52,959 bases of DNA from Anaerolineae bacterium (lineage in GTDB: Bacteria > Pseudomonadota > Alphaproteobacteria > DSM-16000 > Inquilinaceae), in contig JANQQD010000160.1 in NCBI GenBank assembly GCA_028285185.1, forward strand, positions 1 to 52,959. The letters are read 5' to 3'. A model generated the notes under the pieces. The model saw only the letters and a program-made list of their open reading frames with translations. It was not told the DNA's origin and did no database searches. The position numbers and the translations under genes were made by a program. Below are positions 1 to 8,645 of the stretch, piece by piece; position 1 is the first letter of the stretch; each line of letters starts with the position of its first letter.

Positions 1-2402
1 CCGTCGCCATCCGTCAGCGTGTAGGTGAAGCTGTCCTGCGCCCCCGCCGGCGCATCGGCATCCGCCGTATAGCTGTACGACCCGTCCGCGTTCAGCGTCA
101 GTTCGCCGAACAGGCCGCGCACGACGATCGTGCCGCCCGTCAGCGCATCGCCGCCCACCGCCGTCACTACCGTGCCGCCGGCAATGCCATTGTCCGCGCC
201 GACTGCGTCTTCGCCTTCCTCGCCGTCCGTGCCCGTATCCGGGTCGATCACATTGCCCGTGACCGTCTCACCCGCATCGGCCAGCGCCTGATCGTCCACT
301 GCCGTCGGAACGTCGTCTTCGATCCGCACCGACAAGCTGGGCGTCTCCGCCGACCCGTTCAGGCCGAACGTGAAGTCGTCCGTCACCGGACCGCCGCTGT
401 GGTCCGCCGCCGTCGTCAGCGTGTAGGTGTAGGTTCCGTCGGCATTCACCACCAGGTCGCCGTAGACGCCGCTGATCGTCAGCGTGCCGCCCACCAGCGG
501 CTGGCCGTTCACCGATGCCACCTCGATCCCGGCCCCTGCCGGCAACTGCAGCTGCCCCGACGTGGTGATCGCATCCAGGTTCGACGTCGTGTCGTTTACT
601 GCCGACGTGCCGTCCGGCGCCAAGCCGGACTCGTCCACATCCAGTGTCTCGTTCGGCACTTCCGGAGGCTGCGTCGGGCCCGACAAGTCGATCGTCAGTT
701 CCGCGGTCGAGGTGTCGCCGTCGCCGTCCGTGATCTCGTAGGTGAACACCTCCGTCGCACCGTCCGACGGAATGCTCGCCGCATCGTTGACCGTGTAGGT
801 ATAGCTGCCGTCTGCATTCAGCGTCAGCGTGCCGTAGGTGCCCGCCACGTCCGTCTGCGGCGTCACCGCACCGCCGGTCGCAGCCTCGTCCGCGCCGAGT
901 TCATCGTTCGACAGCACATTGCCCGTTGCCGTCGCGCCGTCCACGCCCTCAACCGCGCCGAAGTCGTCCCGCGCCAGCGGTACGTCGTCGACGATCTCGA
1001 TCGTGAGGCTGGAGGTGTCCTGCGCACCGGAACTGTCTTCGATCGTGTATACGAACTGCTCAAGCACCACCTCGTCCGTTGCGCCGTGCGTCGCCGGCGA
1101 GGTCAGCGTGTAGGTGTACGCCCCGTCGGCCGCCACGCGAAGGTAACCGAGCTCCGTCACGATGTCGGCAAAGCCCGGCGGCGTGGTGATCGCCACCGGC
1201 GTCCCGCCCGCCACCGAGATCGAGACCACCGACGACCCCGCGATCGCGTCGGGGCTGAACGGCAGTATCCCGGTCACCGTCTCCAGCGACGAGGTCGGGT
1301 TCGACCCCGTCACCGCACTGGGCACGAGGTCGCCCGGATCAATGGTCTGATCCAGCGCCTCTTCTTCCACGCGCTGCGTCGTCGGCAGCGCCACGGGCAC
1401 ACCGTCGCCCTCGATACCGATCGTCAGGACCGCATCGTCGCTGTCACCGTCGCCATCCGTCAGCGTGTAGGTGAAGCTGTCCTGCGCCCCTGCCGGCGCA
1501 TCGGCATCCGCAACGTAGCTGTAGGACCCGTCCTCGTTCAGCGTCAGCTCGCCGAACAGGCCACGCACCGTGATCGCGCCACCCGTCAGCGCGTCGCCGC
1601 CAACGGCCGTCACCACCGTGCCACCGGGAAGCCCGTTGTCCGCGCCAACCGCGTCTTCGCCTTCTTCGCCGTCCGTTGCGGTGTTCGGGTCGATCACATT
1701 GCCCGTGACAGTCTCGCCCGCACCCGCGAACGCCTGGTCATCTTCCGCCGTCGGCACATCGTCTTCGATCCGCACCGACAGGTTCGGCGTCTCGGCCGAC
1801 CCGTTCAGGCCGAACGTGAAGTCGTCCGTCACCGGACCGCCGCTGTGGTCCGCCGCCGTCGTCAGCGTATAGGTGTAGGTTCCATCGGCATTCACCACCA
1901 GGTCGCCATAGACGCCGCTGATCGTCAGCGTGCCGCCCACCAGCGGCTGACCGTTCACTGACGCCACTTCAATCCCGGCGCCCGTCGGAAGCTGCAGCTG
2001 CCCAGACGTGGTGATCGCCGCCGTGTTCGGCGTGGTGTCGTTCACCGCCGACGTGCCGTCCGGCGCCAGGCCGGATTCGTCCACGTCCAGGGTCTCGTTC
2101 GGCACCTCCGGCGGCTGCGTCGGGCCCGACAGTTCGATCGTCAGCTCCGCCGTCGAGGTGTCGCCGTCACCGTCCGTGATCTCGTAGGTGAATACGTCCG
2201 TGCCACCGTCCGTGGGGATGCTCGCCGCGTCGGTTACCGTGTAGGTGTACGTCCCGTCCGCATTCAGCGTCAGCGTGCCGTAGGTGCCCGCCGCATCCGT
2301 CTGCGGCGTCACCGCACCAGCGGTCGCGGCACCGTCCGCGCCGAGTTCGTCGTTCGACAGCACGTTGCCCGTCGCCGTCGAGCCGTTAACGCCCTCGACA
2401 GC
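1..2402 (-). repeat. 1446-bp tandem super-repeat inside the adhesin gene (about 1.66 copies visible)
   Basis: Bases 1-956 align to 1447-2402 at a constant offset of 1446 bp, exactly 482 codons. Spot checks: 1-60 versus 1447-1506 differ at one base, and 361-420 versus 1807-1866 are identical. One complete unit spans about 957-2402 and the next continues past the left edge. Each unit contains several shorter VCBS-like domains that differ from one another, so the higher-order unit is what duplicated. The near identity implies recent duplication or homogenising recombination. Confidence 0.92.
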
Positions 2403-4382
2403 GCTCCTGTCGCCCAAGGCGACCGGGCCGTCGTCACGGAAGATGATCTGGCTGCCGATGTCGAACACGGTGACGTCGGTGTCGCCATCGGCATCGGTGG
2501 CCGTCAGGACCGCGTTCACCGTGCCGGCGAGATCGACATCGTCGTCCGGATCGTCGGCGTTGTCGTGGCGCAGGGACAGGTATTGGGCGACGCTGACGAC
2601 ACCCGTCAGCGGATCGATGGCGATCGCAAAGGCCGCCTTGCCGTCGTTGTCACCACCGACAACCCGCCCGACGACGATGCCGTCTTCCACGGCCATGACG
2701 ATCGGAAATCCTTCCGTCGTCGCGAGACCTGAGGCGTCGTTCGCAACGCTCAAGGAATAGAAGTACGGATTTTCCGCAGCAGGACCGTCGCCGCCATACT
2801 GGATCGTGCCGCCGGCGACCGAGACCTCGCCACCGCCGCTGGTCGCATAGCCGATCGCACCACCAAGATCGGTATCCGAACCGACATTGGTGACGCCGGC
2901 AAAGATCGATGAGAGATCCGCAACGTCATCCGGCGCCTGAACACCCAATGTCTCGTCGTGAACGATGGTGACGCCGGTCGCGAACAACGACGTCTCCGGC
3001 GCGTCGTCATTGATGATCACCTCGACCGTGCCGTCGACCTCATCACCATTGCTGTCGGTGACGGTGAGCGGGAATTCCAGCTCAATATCGTCTTCGATGT
3101 TAGGGTCCGGGTGCTCTACGGCCTCGTACAGGCGCGTCTCATAGTCGTAGGTCACGACGGCGCCGTCCTGCGAGGCGATCCCTGTGACCTCGATCTCGAT
3201 CACCGTCTCGGTGTTGCCGTCCCGTACGATCGTGCCCACCAGCTTGTTCTGGCCGTCGAGCGCGAAACTCACGTCCAGGTCGTCGGCGGAGGTCTGCAGC
3301 AGGCTGTCCAGAGACGCTTCGTCGATGAACTCGATGGCGCCGAGCAGATCCGACGGCACGTCGCCGTCGAAATCGACCACGATCGTCCCGGCCGACACCT
3401 GGGCTGCAGCTGGGCTGACCGGTGCCACGGACAGGATTGACGTGGTTATGGGTGTCGCCGTGCCGCCAACCGTGACCGGGACGCCGGCGAAGCCGTCTTC
3501 GCTAATCGTCGTCGGCGACGAGCTCAAGATCAACGGGATGCCGTTGACCGGGCCATCGTCGGCGACCACGCCCAGCAGATCCACGTCGATGAATGCTTCG
3601 ACGGTCGGCACACCGAAGCCAAGGGCCGTCGGCCCGAGCAGACCAGTGACCCCGAACGGATCGGGCGGCCCGCCGATATCCGCCGGGCCGGTGCCGAAAC
3701 CGCTTCGGGCGTCCTGAATGACCGGCTCAGCCGGGCCGGCATCGGGGCCGGCGGCCGGTTCAATCGGCGTTCCGGTGATCTGCTCGGCCAGAATGATCAG
3801 CTCGGCGACCACATCGGGGTCGCCGAAATCGGCATCCGGCGTCACAACCCCCTGGTCGACAGCCTGCTCGATGAACTGCTCCGGCGTGATGCCGAACTCG
3901 GCAAGGGCGTCCAGCAGTTCCTGCGGCAGTTCAGCGGTTTCCGCGTCCGTGTCGGCAGCCTCTTCCACGGCCTCGGCAGTTTCCTCGTCGACCGGCAGCA
4001 GCGTGACTGTCCCGGCTTCGGGATCGTCGACCGAGAGTTCCGGCTGGGGCGGACCTGCCGCCGGCTCGGTGACGGCTTCGCCGAGGTCGTCGACAAGCGC
4101 CTGGAGAATCGCGAGGATCGCAGGATCGGTAAGATCGGCGTCGGGCGGTATCAGGCCCTCGGCGATCGCCTGCTGGACGAACTCATCCGGCGTGATGCCG
4201 AACAGCGCCAAGCTGTCCACCATCTCCGTGGGCAAGTCGACGTCGAACGTGGCTTCGACATCGGGCGCGATCTCTGGTGCCTCGGGCGCAACCTGGGCCA
4301 CCTGCAGTGGACCGACATCGGTCGAGCGGTCGCCAATTTCCGTAATGGTGCGGTTGCCGAAAGCCTCAGCGTGATCGTCCAT
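1..4382 (-). CDS. Giant VCBS/T1SS-type repetitive adhesin, N-terminal part (runs off left edge)
   Basis: One frame stays open from an ATG at 4382 to base 1 (1460 codons), so the gene is partial. The start has GAGGAG six bases upstream. There is no signal peptide, as expected for type I secretion. Residues 50-111 and 152-213 are an imperfect duplication (core FGITP, then PDAD, then EPAAGP). Residues about 320-460 resemble the T1SS-143 repeat (DDGPV and VTDSNGDEV signatures). Residues about 560-650 resemble DUF5801 (YLSLRHDNADDPDDD). From about residue 660 come VCBS/cadherin-like domains with GTLTLNADGTYTYT and FTYEITDGDGD signatures, arranged in 482-aa super-repeats. These families are known as large secreted or surface adhesins; a role in biofilm or attachment is inferred. 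The C-terminal secretion signal and the secretion genes lie outside the window. Confidence 0.9.
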   Translation of the reverse strand, partial: MDDHAEAFGNRTITEIGDRSTDVGPLQVAQVAPEAPEIAPDVEATFDVDLPTEMVDSLALFGITPDEFVQQAIAEGLIPPDADLTDPAILAILQALVDDLGEAVTEPAAGPPQPELSVDDPEAGTVTLLPVDEETAEAVEEAADTDAETAELPQELLDALAEFGITPEQFIEQAVDQGVVTPDADFGDPDVVAELIILAEQITGTPIEPAAGPDAGPAEPVIQDARSGFGTGPADIGGPPDPFGVTGLLGPTALGFGVPTVEAFIDVDLLGVVADDGPVNGIPLILSSSPTTISEDGFAGVPVTVGGTATPITTSILSVAPVSPAAAQVSAGTIVVDFDGDVPSDLLGAIEFIDEASLDSLLQTSADDLDVSFALDGQNKLVGTIVRDGNTETVIEIEVTGIASQDGAVVTYDYETRLYEAVEHPDPNIEDDIELEFPLTVTDSNGDEVDGTVEVIINDDAPETSLFATGVTIVHDETLGVQAPDDVADLSSIFAGVTNVGSDTDLGGAIGYATSGGGEVSVAGGTIQYGGDGPAAENPYFYSLSVANDASGLATTEGFPIVMAVEDGIVVGRVVGGDNDGKAAFAIAIDPLTGVVSVAQYLSLRHDNADDPDDDVDLAGTVNAVLTATDADGDTDVTVFDIGSQIIFRDDGPVALGDRSAVEGVNGSTATGNVLSNDELGADGAATAGAVTPQTDAAGTYGTLTLNADGTYTYTVTDAASIPTDGGTDVFTYEITDGDGDTSTAELTIELSGPTQPPEVPNETLDVDESGLAPDGTSAVNDTTPNTAAITTSGQLQLPTGAGIEVASVNGQPLVGGTLTISGVYGDLVVNADGTYTYTLTTAADHSGGPVTDDFTFGLNGSAETPNLSVRIEDDVPTAEDDQAFAGAGETVTGNVIDPNTATDGEEGEDAVGADNGLPGGTVVTAVGGDALTGGAITVRGLFGELTLNEDGSYSYVADADAPAGAQDSFTYTLTDGDGDSDDAVLTIGIEGDGVPVALPTTQRVEEEALDQTIDPGDLVPSAVTGSNPTSSLETVTGILPFSPDAIAGSSVVSISVAGGTPVAITTPPGFADIVTELGYLRVAADGAYTYTLTSPATHGATDEVVLEQFVYTIEDSSGAQDTSSLTIEIVDDVPLARDDFGAVEGVDGATATGNVLSNDELGADEAATGGAVTPQTDVAGTYGTLTLNADGSYTYTVNDAASIPSDGATEVFTYEITDGDGDTSTAELTIDLSGPTQPPEVPNETLDVDESGLAPDGTSAVNDTTSNLDAITTSGQLQLPAGAGIEVASVNGQPLVGGTLTISGVYGDLVVNADGTYTYTLTTAADHSGGPVTDDFTFGLNGSAETPSLSVRIEDDVPTAVDDQALADAGETVTGNVIDPDTGTDGEEGEDAVGADNGIAGGTVVTAVGGDALTGGTIVVRGLFGELTLNADGSYSYTADADAPAGAQDSFTYTLTDGD

Positions 4383-4877
4383 GGTCCACTCCTCATTCGC
4401 CGCCCGGCGGTTTGCTGAACACTGGCTGCCAAACACCGACCGTGCTCAAAGGGCTCGACGGCTCTTTACACATGGGCGCAAAGAGCCCTGAAAATCAAAG
4501 CTTTTGCCGAAAATTCCTATATATCCCGGTATGATTCTCTCTCATTCGCCCACGAGCACGGCATCCAGGGTCCGAGTTTTGCCATAAGAAAGTGCAGAAA
4601 GTGCTAATGTAGAAGATATTGAAATCATTAACATTCTCTTAACCCATTAATCACTATGCCTCAGATTCCGTCATTCACGGATGCCACGAGGACGCGCAAT
4701 TTGCCGAACCGGGCGAAGGAACGGTTAAAGGTACAGATGACAGTGACGCTAGACTTTGCTGCAGCCGGACGGCAGTTTGCCGAGCAAGTAGATTATGGGA
4801 ACTCTTAACGAATATTCATCGATCGGCCGGGCGGTCTTAAAGTACGACCTATCAGAAATGGCGGGAGGCGCGCTTTC
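4383..4877. other. Divergent intergenic region between adhesin and rmlB
   Basis: These 495 bp carry no convincing gene. The part near the adhesin can form two alternative hairpins (see 4450-4489). The middle (about 4590-4660) is AT-rich, unlike the flanking genes. The right end carries the GGGAGG ribosome-binding site of rmlB at 4863-4868. Promoters for both directions must lie here, but no pair of -35/-10 boxes is convincing by eye. Confidence 0.6.
4450..4489 (-). promoter_or_regulatory. Competing inverted repeats in the adhesin leader
   Basis: GGCTCTTT (4460-4467) pairs with AAAGAGCC (4480-4487). AGGGCTC (4450-4456) pairs with GAGCCCT (4483-4489). The two helices share bases 4483-4487 and exclude each other. 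They lie 68-107 bp upstream of the adhesin ATG. If transcription starts above 4490, both would be in the leader RNA and could act as a switch; that step is inference. Confidence 0.4.
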
Positions 4878-5936
4878 GTGCAGGTCTTCATCACCGGCGG
4901 TTGCGGCCTCATCGGGTCCGCCCTTGTCCGCATGCTTTCCGGCCGCCGGGACGTCCACATCATCAACTACGATGCTCTGACTTACGCCGCCAATCCTGAG
5001 GCGGTCGGGCCGGCAGCACATGGCGGCCGCTACACCTTCATCCACGGCGATATCCGCGACGCACCGTCGGTGGCTGCGGCGCTGGACCGGCACAGACCCG
5101 ATGCTGTCGTCCACTTGGCAGCGGAAAGCCATGTGGACCGGTCGGTCGACGGCCCGGCTGCCTTCGTCGACACGAACATCTGCGGCACGCTTACGCTCTT
5201 GGAAGAGATGCTGAAGTATTGGCAGTCGCTATCGGGCGACCGGAGCAGCCGTTTCCGTTTTCTGCATGTTTCGACCGACGAGGTCTTCGGCAGTCTCGAC
5301 TCTGAAGCCGCAGCCGCGACCGAGGGGGCGCCCTACCAGCCGAATTCGCCCTATGCGGCCTCAAAGGCGGCATCAGATCATCTCGTGCGGGCCTGGCACC
5401 GCACCTACGGACTGCCGACGATCATCACCAACGGCTGCAACACCTATGGCCCGTGGCAGTTCCCCGAAAAGCTGATCCCGCTGATGATCCTGAACGGCCT
5501 CTTGGGTCGGGCACTGCCGGTCTACGGCGATGGACGCAACGTCCGCGACTGGCTGCATGTGGATGACCATGCCCGCGCGCTGGTCTCGGTGCTCGAACAC
5601 GGACGCGTCGGCGAGACCTACAACATCGCCGCCAATGAGGAGCGCACAAACCTGTCCCTGGTGCACGCTCTGTGCGACCTGCTCGACGCGCGCGAGGTCC
5701 TTGCCGGACTTCCGGATCGGCGTGGGCTGATCCAATTCGTGAGCGATCGCCCGGGCCATGATCTGCGCTACGCGATGGACACCACCAAGATCCAAAGCGA
5801 ACTGGGATGGATGCCACGCCGCACATTTGAAGAGGGCCTGGCGGATACGGTCGACTGGTATCTCGCCCATCGGGACTGGCTTCAGCGCATGCGCAAGGAA
5901 CGGTCGGCAGGGCAGCGGCTGGGCACGGGGCGCTGA
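4878..5936 (+). CDS. rmlB (rfbB): dTDP-glucose 4,6-dehydratase
   Basis: This protein of 352 aa converts dTDP-glucose to dTDP-4-keto-6-deoxyglucose, a precursor of rhamnose and other deoxysugars, in the cytoplasm. Visible are the NAD-binding GGCGLIG (residues 7-13), the STDEVFG active-site segment with Thr133-Asp134-Glu135, and the SDR YxxxK pair Tyr159/Lys163. Length is normal for the family. The start is GTG with GGGAGG at 4863-4868. It converges on rmlA, which makes its substrate. No rmlC or rmlD homologue lies in the window, so the end product may be a sugar other than L-rhamnose, or those genes are elsewhere. Confidence 0.95.
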   Translation: MQVFITGGCGLIGSALVRMLSGRRDVHIINYDALTYAANPEAVGPAAHGGRYTFIHGDIRDAPSVAAALDRHRPDAVVHLAAESHVDRSVDGPAAFVDTNICGTLTLLEEMLKYWQSLSGDRSSRFRFLHVSTDEVFGSLDSEAAAATEGAPYQPNSPYAASKAASDHLVRAWHRTYGLPTIITNGCNTYGPWQFPEKLIPLMILNGLLGRALPVYGDGRNVRDWLHVDDHARALVSVLEHGRVGETYNIAANEERTNLSLVHALCDLLDAREVLAGLPDRRGLIQFVSDRPGHDLRYAMDTTKIQSELGWMPRRTFEEGLADTVDWYLAHRDWLQRMRKERSAGQRLGTGR

Positions 5937-5950
5937 CGGCGCCCCCCTTT
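5927..5950 (+). terminator. Possible terminator hairpin embedding the rmlB stop codon
   Basis: GGGGCGC (5927-5933) and GCGCCCC (5939-5945) form a 7-bp GC stem whose five-base loop contains the TGA stop of rmlB. It is followed by CC then TTT, a weak T tract, so termination may be inefficient. It sits in the 20-bp gap between convergent rmlB and rmlA. Confidence 0.5.
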
Positions 5951-5956
5951 CGGCGG

Positions 5957-6829
5957 TCAGATGCTGCCGTCGGCCAGCGCCAGCAGGTACTGGCCATAGC
6001 CCGTCTGCGCCAATCTCCCGGCCTGCTCGCGCAAGGCGCTCTCGGATATCCAGCCCTGCCGATAGGCGATCTCTTCCAGACAGGCGATGCGCAGGCCCTG
6101 GCGCTCTTCGATCGTCTGGACGAACTCTCCGGCATGCAGCAGCGCATCGTGCGTCCCGGTATCCAGCCAGGCATAGCCGCGGCCGAGCAACTCCACCCGC
6201 AGATCGCCACGCTTCAGATAGCTTGAGATCACGTCGGTGATCTCAAGCTCACCGCGCGCCGACGGCCGCACCCGGTCGGCAATCTCCAGGACGTCGTTGT
6301 CGTAGAAATAGAGGCCCGTGATGGCGAACGGCGACTTCGGCCGCTTCGGCTTTTCCTCGATGCCGACGGGCCGTCCGGCGGCATCGAACTCGATCACCCC
6401 ATAGCGCTGCGGCTGGGCGACGCGATAGCCGAAGATCGTGGCACCGCGTTCGTGTCCGGCAGCCCGGCGAACGATTTCAGGCAGCCCCGCGCCGAAGAAC
6501 AGATTGTCCCCCAGCACCAGCGCCACCGTGTCGTCGCCCACGAAGTCCCGCCCGATGTGAAACGCCTGGGCCAGGCCGTCAGGACTCGGCTGCTCAGCGT
6601 ATTGCAGTCGAATTCCGTAGGCGGATCCGTCGTTCAGCAGACGTTCGAACAAAGGCCTGTCGCGCGGCGTCGTGATGACCAGGATGTCGCGAATACCCGC
6701 CAGCATCAGCGTCGACAGCGGATAGTAGATCATCGGCTTGTCGTGCACCGGCAACAGCTGCTTGGAGACGGAGATGGTCAGAGGATAGAGGCGGGTGCCG
6801 GCGCCCCCGGCCAGGACAATGCCCTTCAT
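5957..6829 (-). CDS. rmlA (rfbA): Glucose-1-phosphate thymidylyltransferase
   Basis: A 290-aa cytoplasmic nucleotidyltransferase making dTDP-glucose from dTTP and glucose-1-phosphate, the first step of dTDP-deoxysugar synthesis. The N-terminus carries the [11 protein letters not shown] nucleotide-binding loop (residues 8-18), then a [12 protein letters not shown] segment. [18 protein letters not shown] and the WLDTGTHD segment near residues 220-230 are typical of RmlA. Length matches the family. It is convergent with rmlB, separated by 20 bp, so the pair is functionally linked but not co-transcribed. Confidence 0.95.
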   Translation of the reverse strand: MKGIVLAGGAGTRLYPLTISVSKQLLPVHDKPMIYYPLSTLMLAGIRDILVITTPRDRPLFERLLNDGSAYGIRLQYAEQPSPDGLAQAFHIGRDFVGDDTVALVLGDNLFFGAGLPEIVRRAAGHERGATIFGYRVAQPQRYGVIEFDAAGRPVGIEEKPKRPKSPFAITGLYFYDNDVLEIADRVRPSARGELEITDVISSYLKRGDLRVELLGRGYAWLDTGTHDALLHAGEFVQTIEERQGLRIACLEEIAYRQGWISESALREQAGRLAQTGYGQYLLALADGSI

Positions 6830-6989
6830 CTGCCGGCGCCCCTACTCCGCCATAGGGGCGTCGCCCGCCCGGCCCACGCTCGCAGGCGCGGACTTGGCGA
6901 TCCGGCGGCAATACCGGCCGGCCGAGCCCCTCCAAGCATCGGGATGAACCTCAGAGACTGCGGCCGATCATCGACCTCGCGGGACCGGA

Positions 6990-8447
6990 TCACACGCCCG
7001 CCGGCATGTTGGCCGGATCGCGGATGACCTTGCGCGGTGCCGTCAGCTCCTTCCAGCGGGACAAAGCCCGGTTCGGCGCAGGATTGGGTTCGCGCCCCAC
7101 GAACTGACCGTGGCCGGGACGTGCCTTGATCTCGCTTTCCTCCACCGCGACCTCGCCGCGCGTCAGGGTGAAGCGCGGCAGGCCCTTCACCTCGATCCCC
7201 TCGAAGACATTGTAGTCAATCACCGATTGCTGATGCGCAGCACCGATGGTCTTGCTGCGCTCAGGATCCCAGACGACGATGTCGGCATCCGCCCCTTCCA
7301 GGATCGCGCCCTTGCGGGGGTAGAGATTGAGGATCTTGGCGCTGTTGGTTGAGGTGACGGCCACGAACTCGTTCATGGTCAGCCGGCCTGTGGTCACGCC
7401 ATGCGTCCACAAGACTGGCATGCGGTCTTCGATCCCACCGGTTCCGTTCGGGATCTTGGTGAAATCGCCCAGGCCCATGCGCTTCTGGTCTGAGGTGAAC
7501 GAGCAGTGGTCGGTGGCCACCACCTGCAAGCTGCCCGATGCGAGGCCGGCCCACAGGTTGTCCTGATGCGCCTTGTTGCGGAAGGGCGGCGACATCACAC
7601 GCCGCGCCGCATGATCCCAGTTGGGGTTGGCGTACTCGCTTTCGTCCAGCACCAGATGCTGGATCAGCGGCTCGCCATAGACGCGCATGCCCTTGTAGCG
7701 GGCGCGCCGGATCGCCTCATGCGCCTGCTCGCAACTGACATGGACGATGTAGAGCGGGACGCCGACGGTGTCAGCGATCATGATCGCCCGGTTGGCGGCC
7801 TCGCCTTCCACCTCCGGCGGGCGGGAATAGGCGTGCGCCTCGGGCCCGTTATTGCCTTCAGCAAGCAGCTTGGCCTGGAGGTGCGCGACCACGTCGCCAT
7901 TCTCGGCGTGCACCAGCGGCATGGCGCCCAGGTCTGCACAGCGCTGGAACGATGCATACATCTCGTCATCGTCCACCATCAGCGCGCCCTTGTAGGCCAT
8001 GAAGTGCTTGAAGGTGGTGATGCCCTTGTCCACGACCGTCGCCATCTCGTTGAAGACCTGCTCGCTCCACCACGTGATGGCCATGTGGTAGGAATAGTCC
8101 ATGCAGGCCTTGGACGACTTGTTGTGCCACATCTGCAGGCCTTCCAAGAGGCCCTGCCCCGGTGACGGCAGGCAGAAGTCGACCAGCATGGTGGTGCCGC
8201 CGGAGAGCGCGGCCCGCGTGCCGCTTTCGAAATCGTCGGCCGAATAAGTGCCCATGAAGGGCATTTCCATGTGCGTATGCGGGTCGATGCCGCCCGGCAT
8301 CACATAACAGCCGCTGGCATCCAGCACGGTATCGCCAGACAGGTCCGGCCCGATCTTGGTAATGCGGCCGCCCTCCACCAGCACATCGGCCGTGTAAGTC
8401 CGGTCGGCCGTGACGATCGTTCCGCCCTTGATCACCTTGCTTGCCAT
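6990..8447 (-). CDS. hydA: D-hydantoinase / dihydropyrimidinase
   Basis: A 485-aa amidohydrolase of the cyclic-amidase group, which opens dihydropyrimidine or 5-substituted hydantoin rings. Metal ligands are visible in order: His57 and His59 in DPHTHM, the lysine expected to be carboxylated (Lys153 in FMAYKG), His180 in PLVHAENG, His236 in YIVHVSCE and Asp313 in ATDHCSF. The frame extends 21 codons upstream, but the ATG at 8447 has GGAGGG just upstream and starts the family's normal N-terminus (MASKVIKGGTIV). No carbamoylase, transporter or other pyrimidine-degradation gene is adjacent. It looks like a lone gene inserted between polysaccharide functions. Confidence 0.93.
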   Translation of the reverse strand: MASKVIKGGTIVTADRTYTADVLVEGGRITKIGPDLSGDTVLDASGCYVMPGGIDPHTHMEMPFMGTYSADDFESGTRAALSGGTTMLVDFCLPSPGQGLLEGLQMWHNKSSKACMDYSYHMAITWWSEQVFNEMATVVDKGITTFKHFMAYKGALMVDDDEMYASFQRCADLGAMPLVHAENGDVVAHLQAKLLAEGNNGPEAHAYSRPPEVEGEAANRAIMIADTVGVPLYIVHVSCEQAHEAIRRARYKGMRVYGEPLIQHLVLDESEYANPNWDHAARRVMSPPFRNKAHQDNLWAGLASGSLQVVATDHCSFTSDQKRMGLGDFTKIPNGTGGIEDRMPVLWTHGVTTGRLTMNEFVAVTSTNSAKILNLYPRKGAILEGADADIVVWDPERSKTIGAAHQQSVIDYNVFEGIEVKGLPRFTLTRGEVAVEESEIKARPGHGQFVGREPNPAPNRALSRWKELTAPRKVIRDPANMPAGV

Positions 8448-8645
8448 AACCCTGCCCTCCGAGAACTCAGCTTGTGGGGCGCACCGGACGCAGAGACCCC
8501 TTGCGTGCACACCGGCGCTTTAATTCCACCCTTTGCGGGTGGGACCGTTACCCTGGTTATACATCAGGCTGCCGTCAATGCGGCGCACCATCATGGACCG
8601 GCACCGGAATGGAAGCGCAGACGGTCGCGGACAGCCGGGTCGGCT

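Noticed and set aside
399..1961. Long rightward open frame (520 codons) opposite the adhesin
   Set aside because: Arg/Val-rich translation caused by the GC-rich repeat on the other strand; the leftward frame gives clear VCBS domains and is open to the edge.
2284..4374. Several rightward Ser/Pro-rich frames opposite the adhesin N-terminus
   Set aside because: Antisense shadows of the adhesin with no ribosome-binding sites or recognisable domains.
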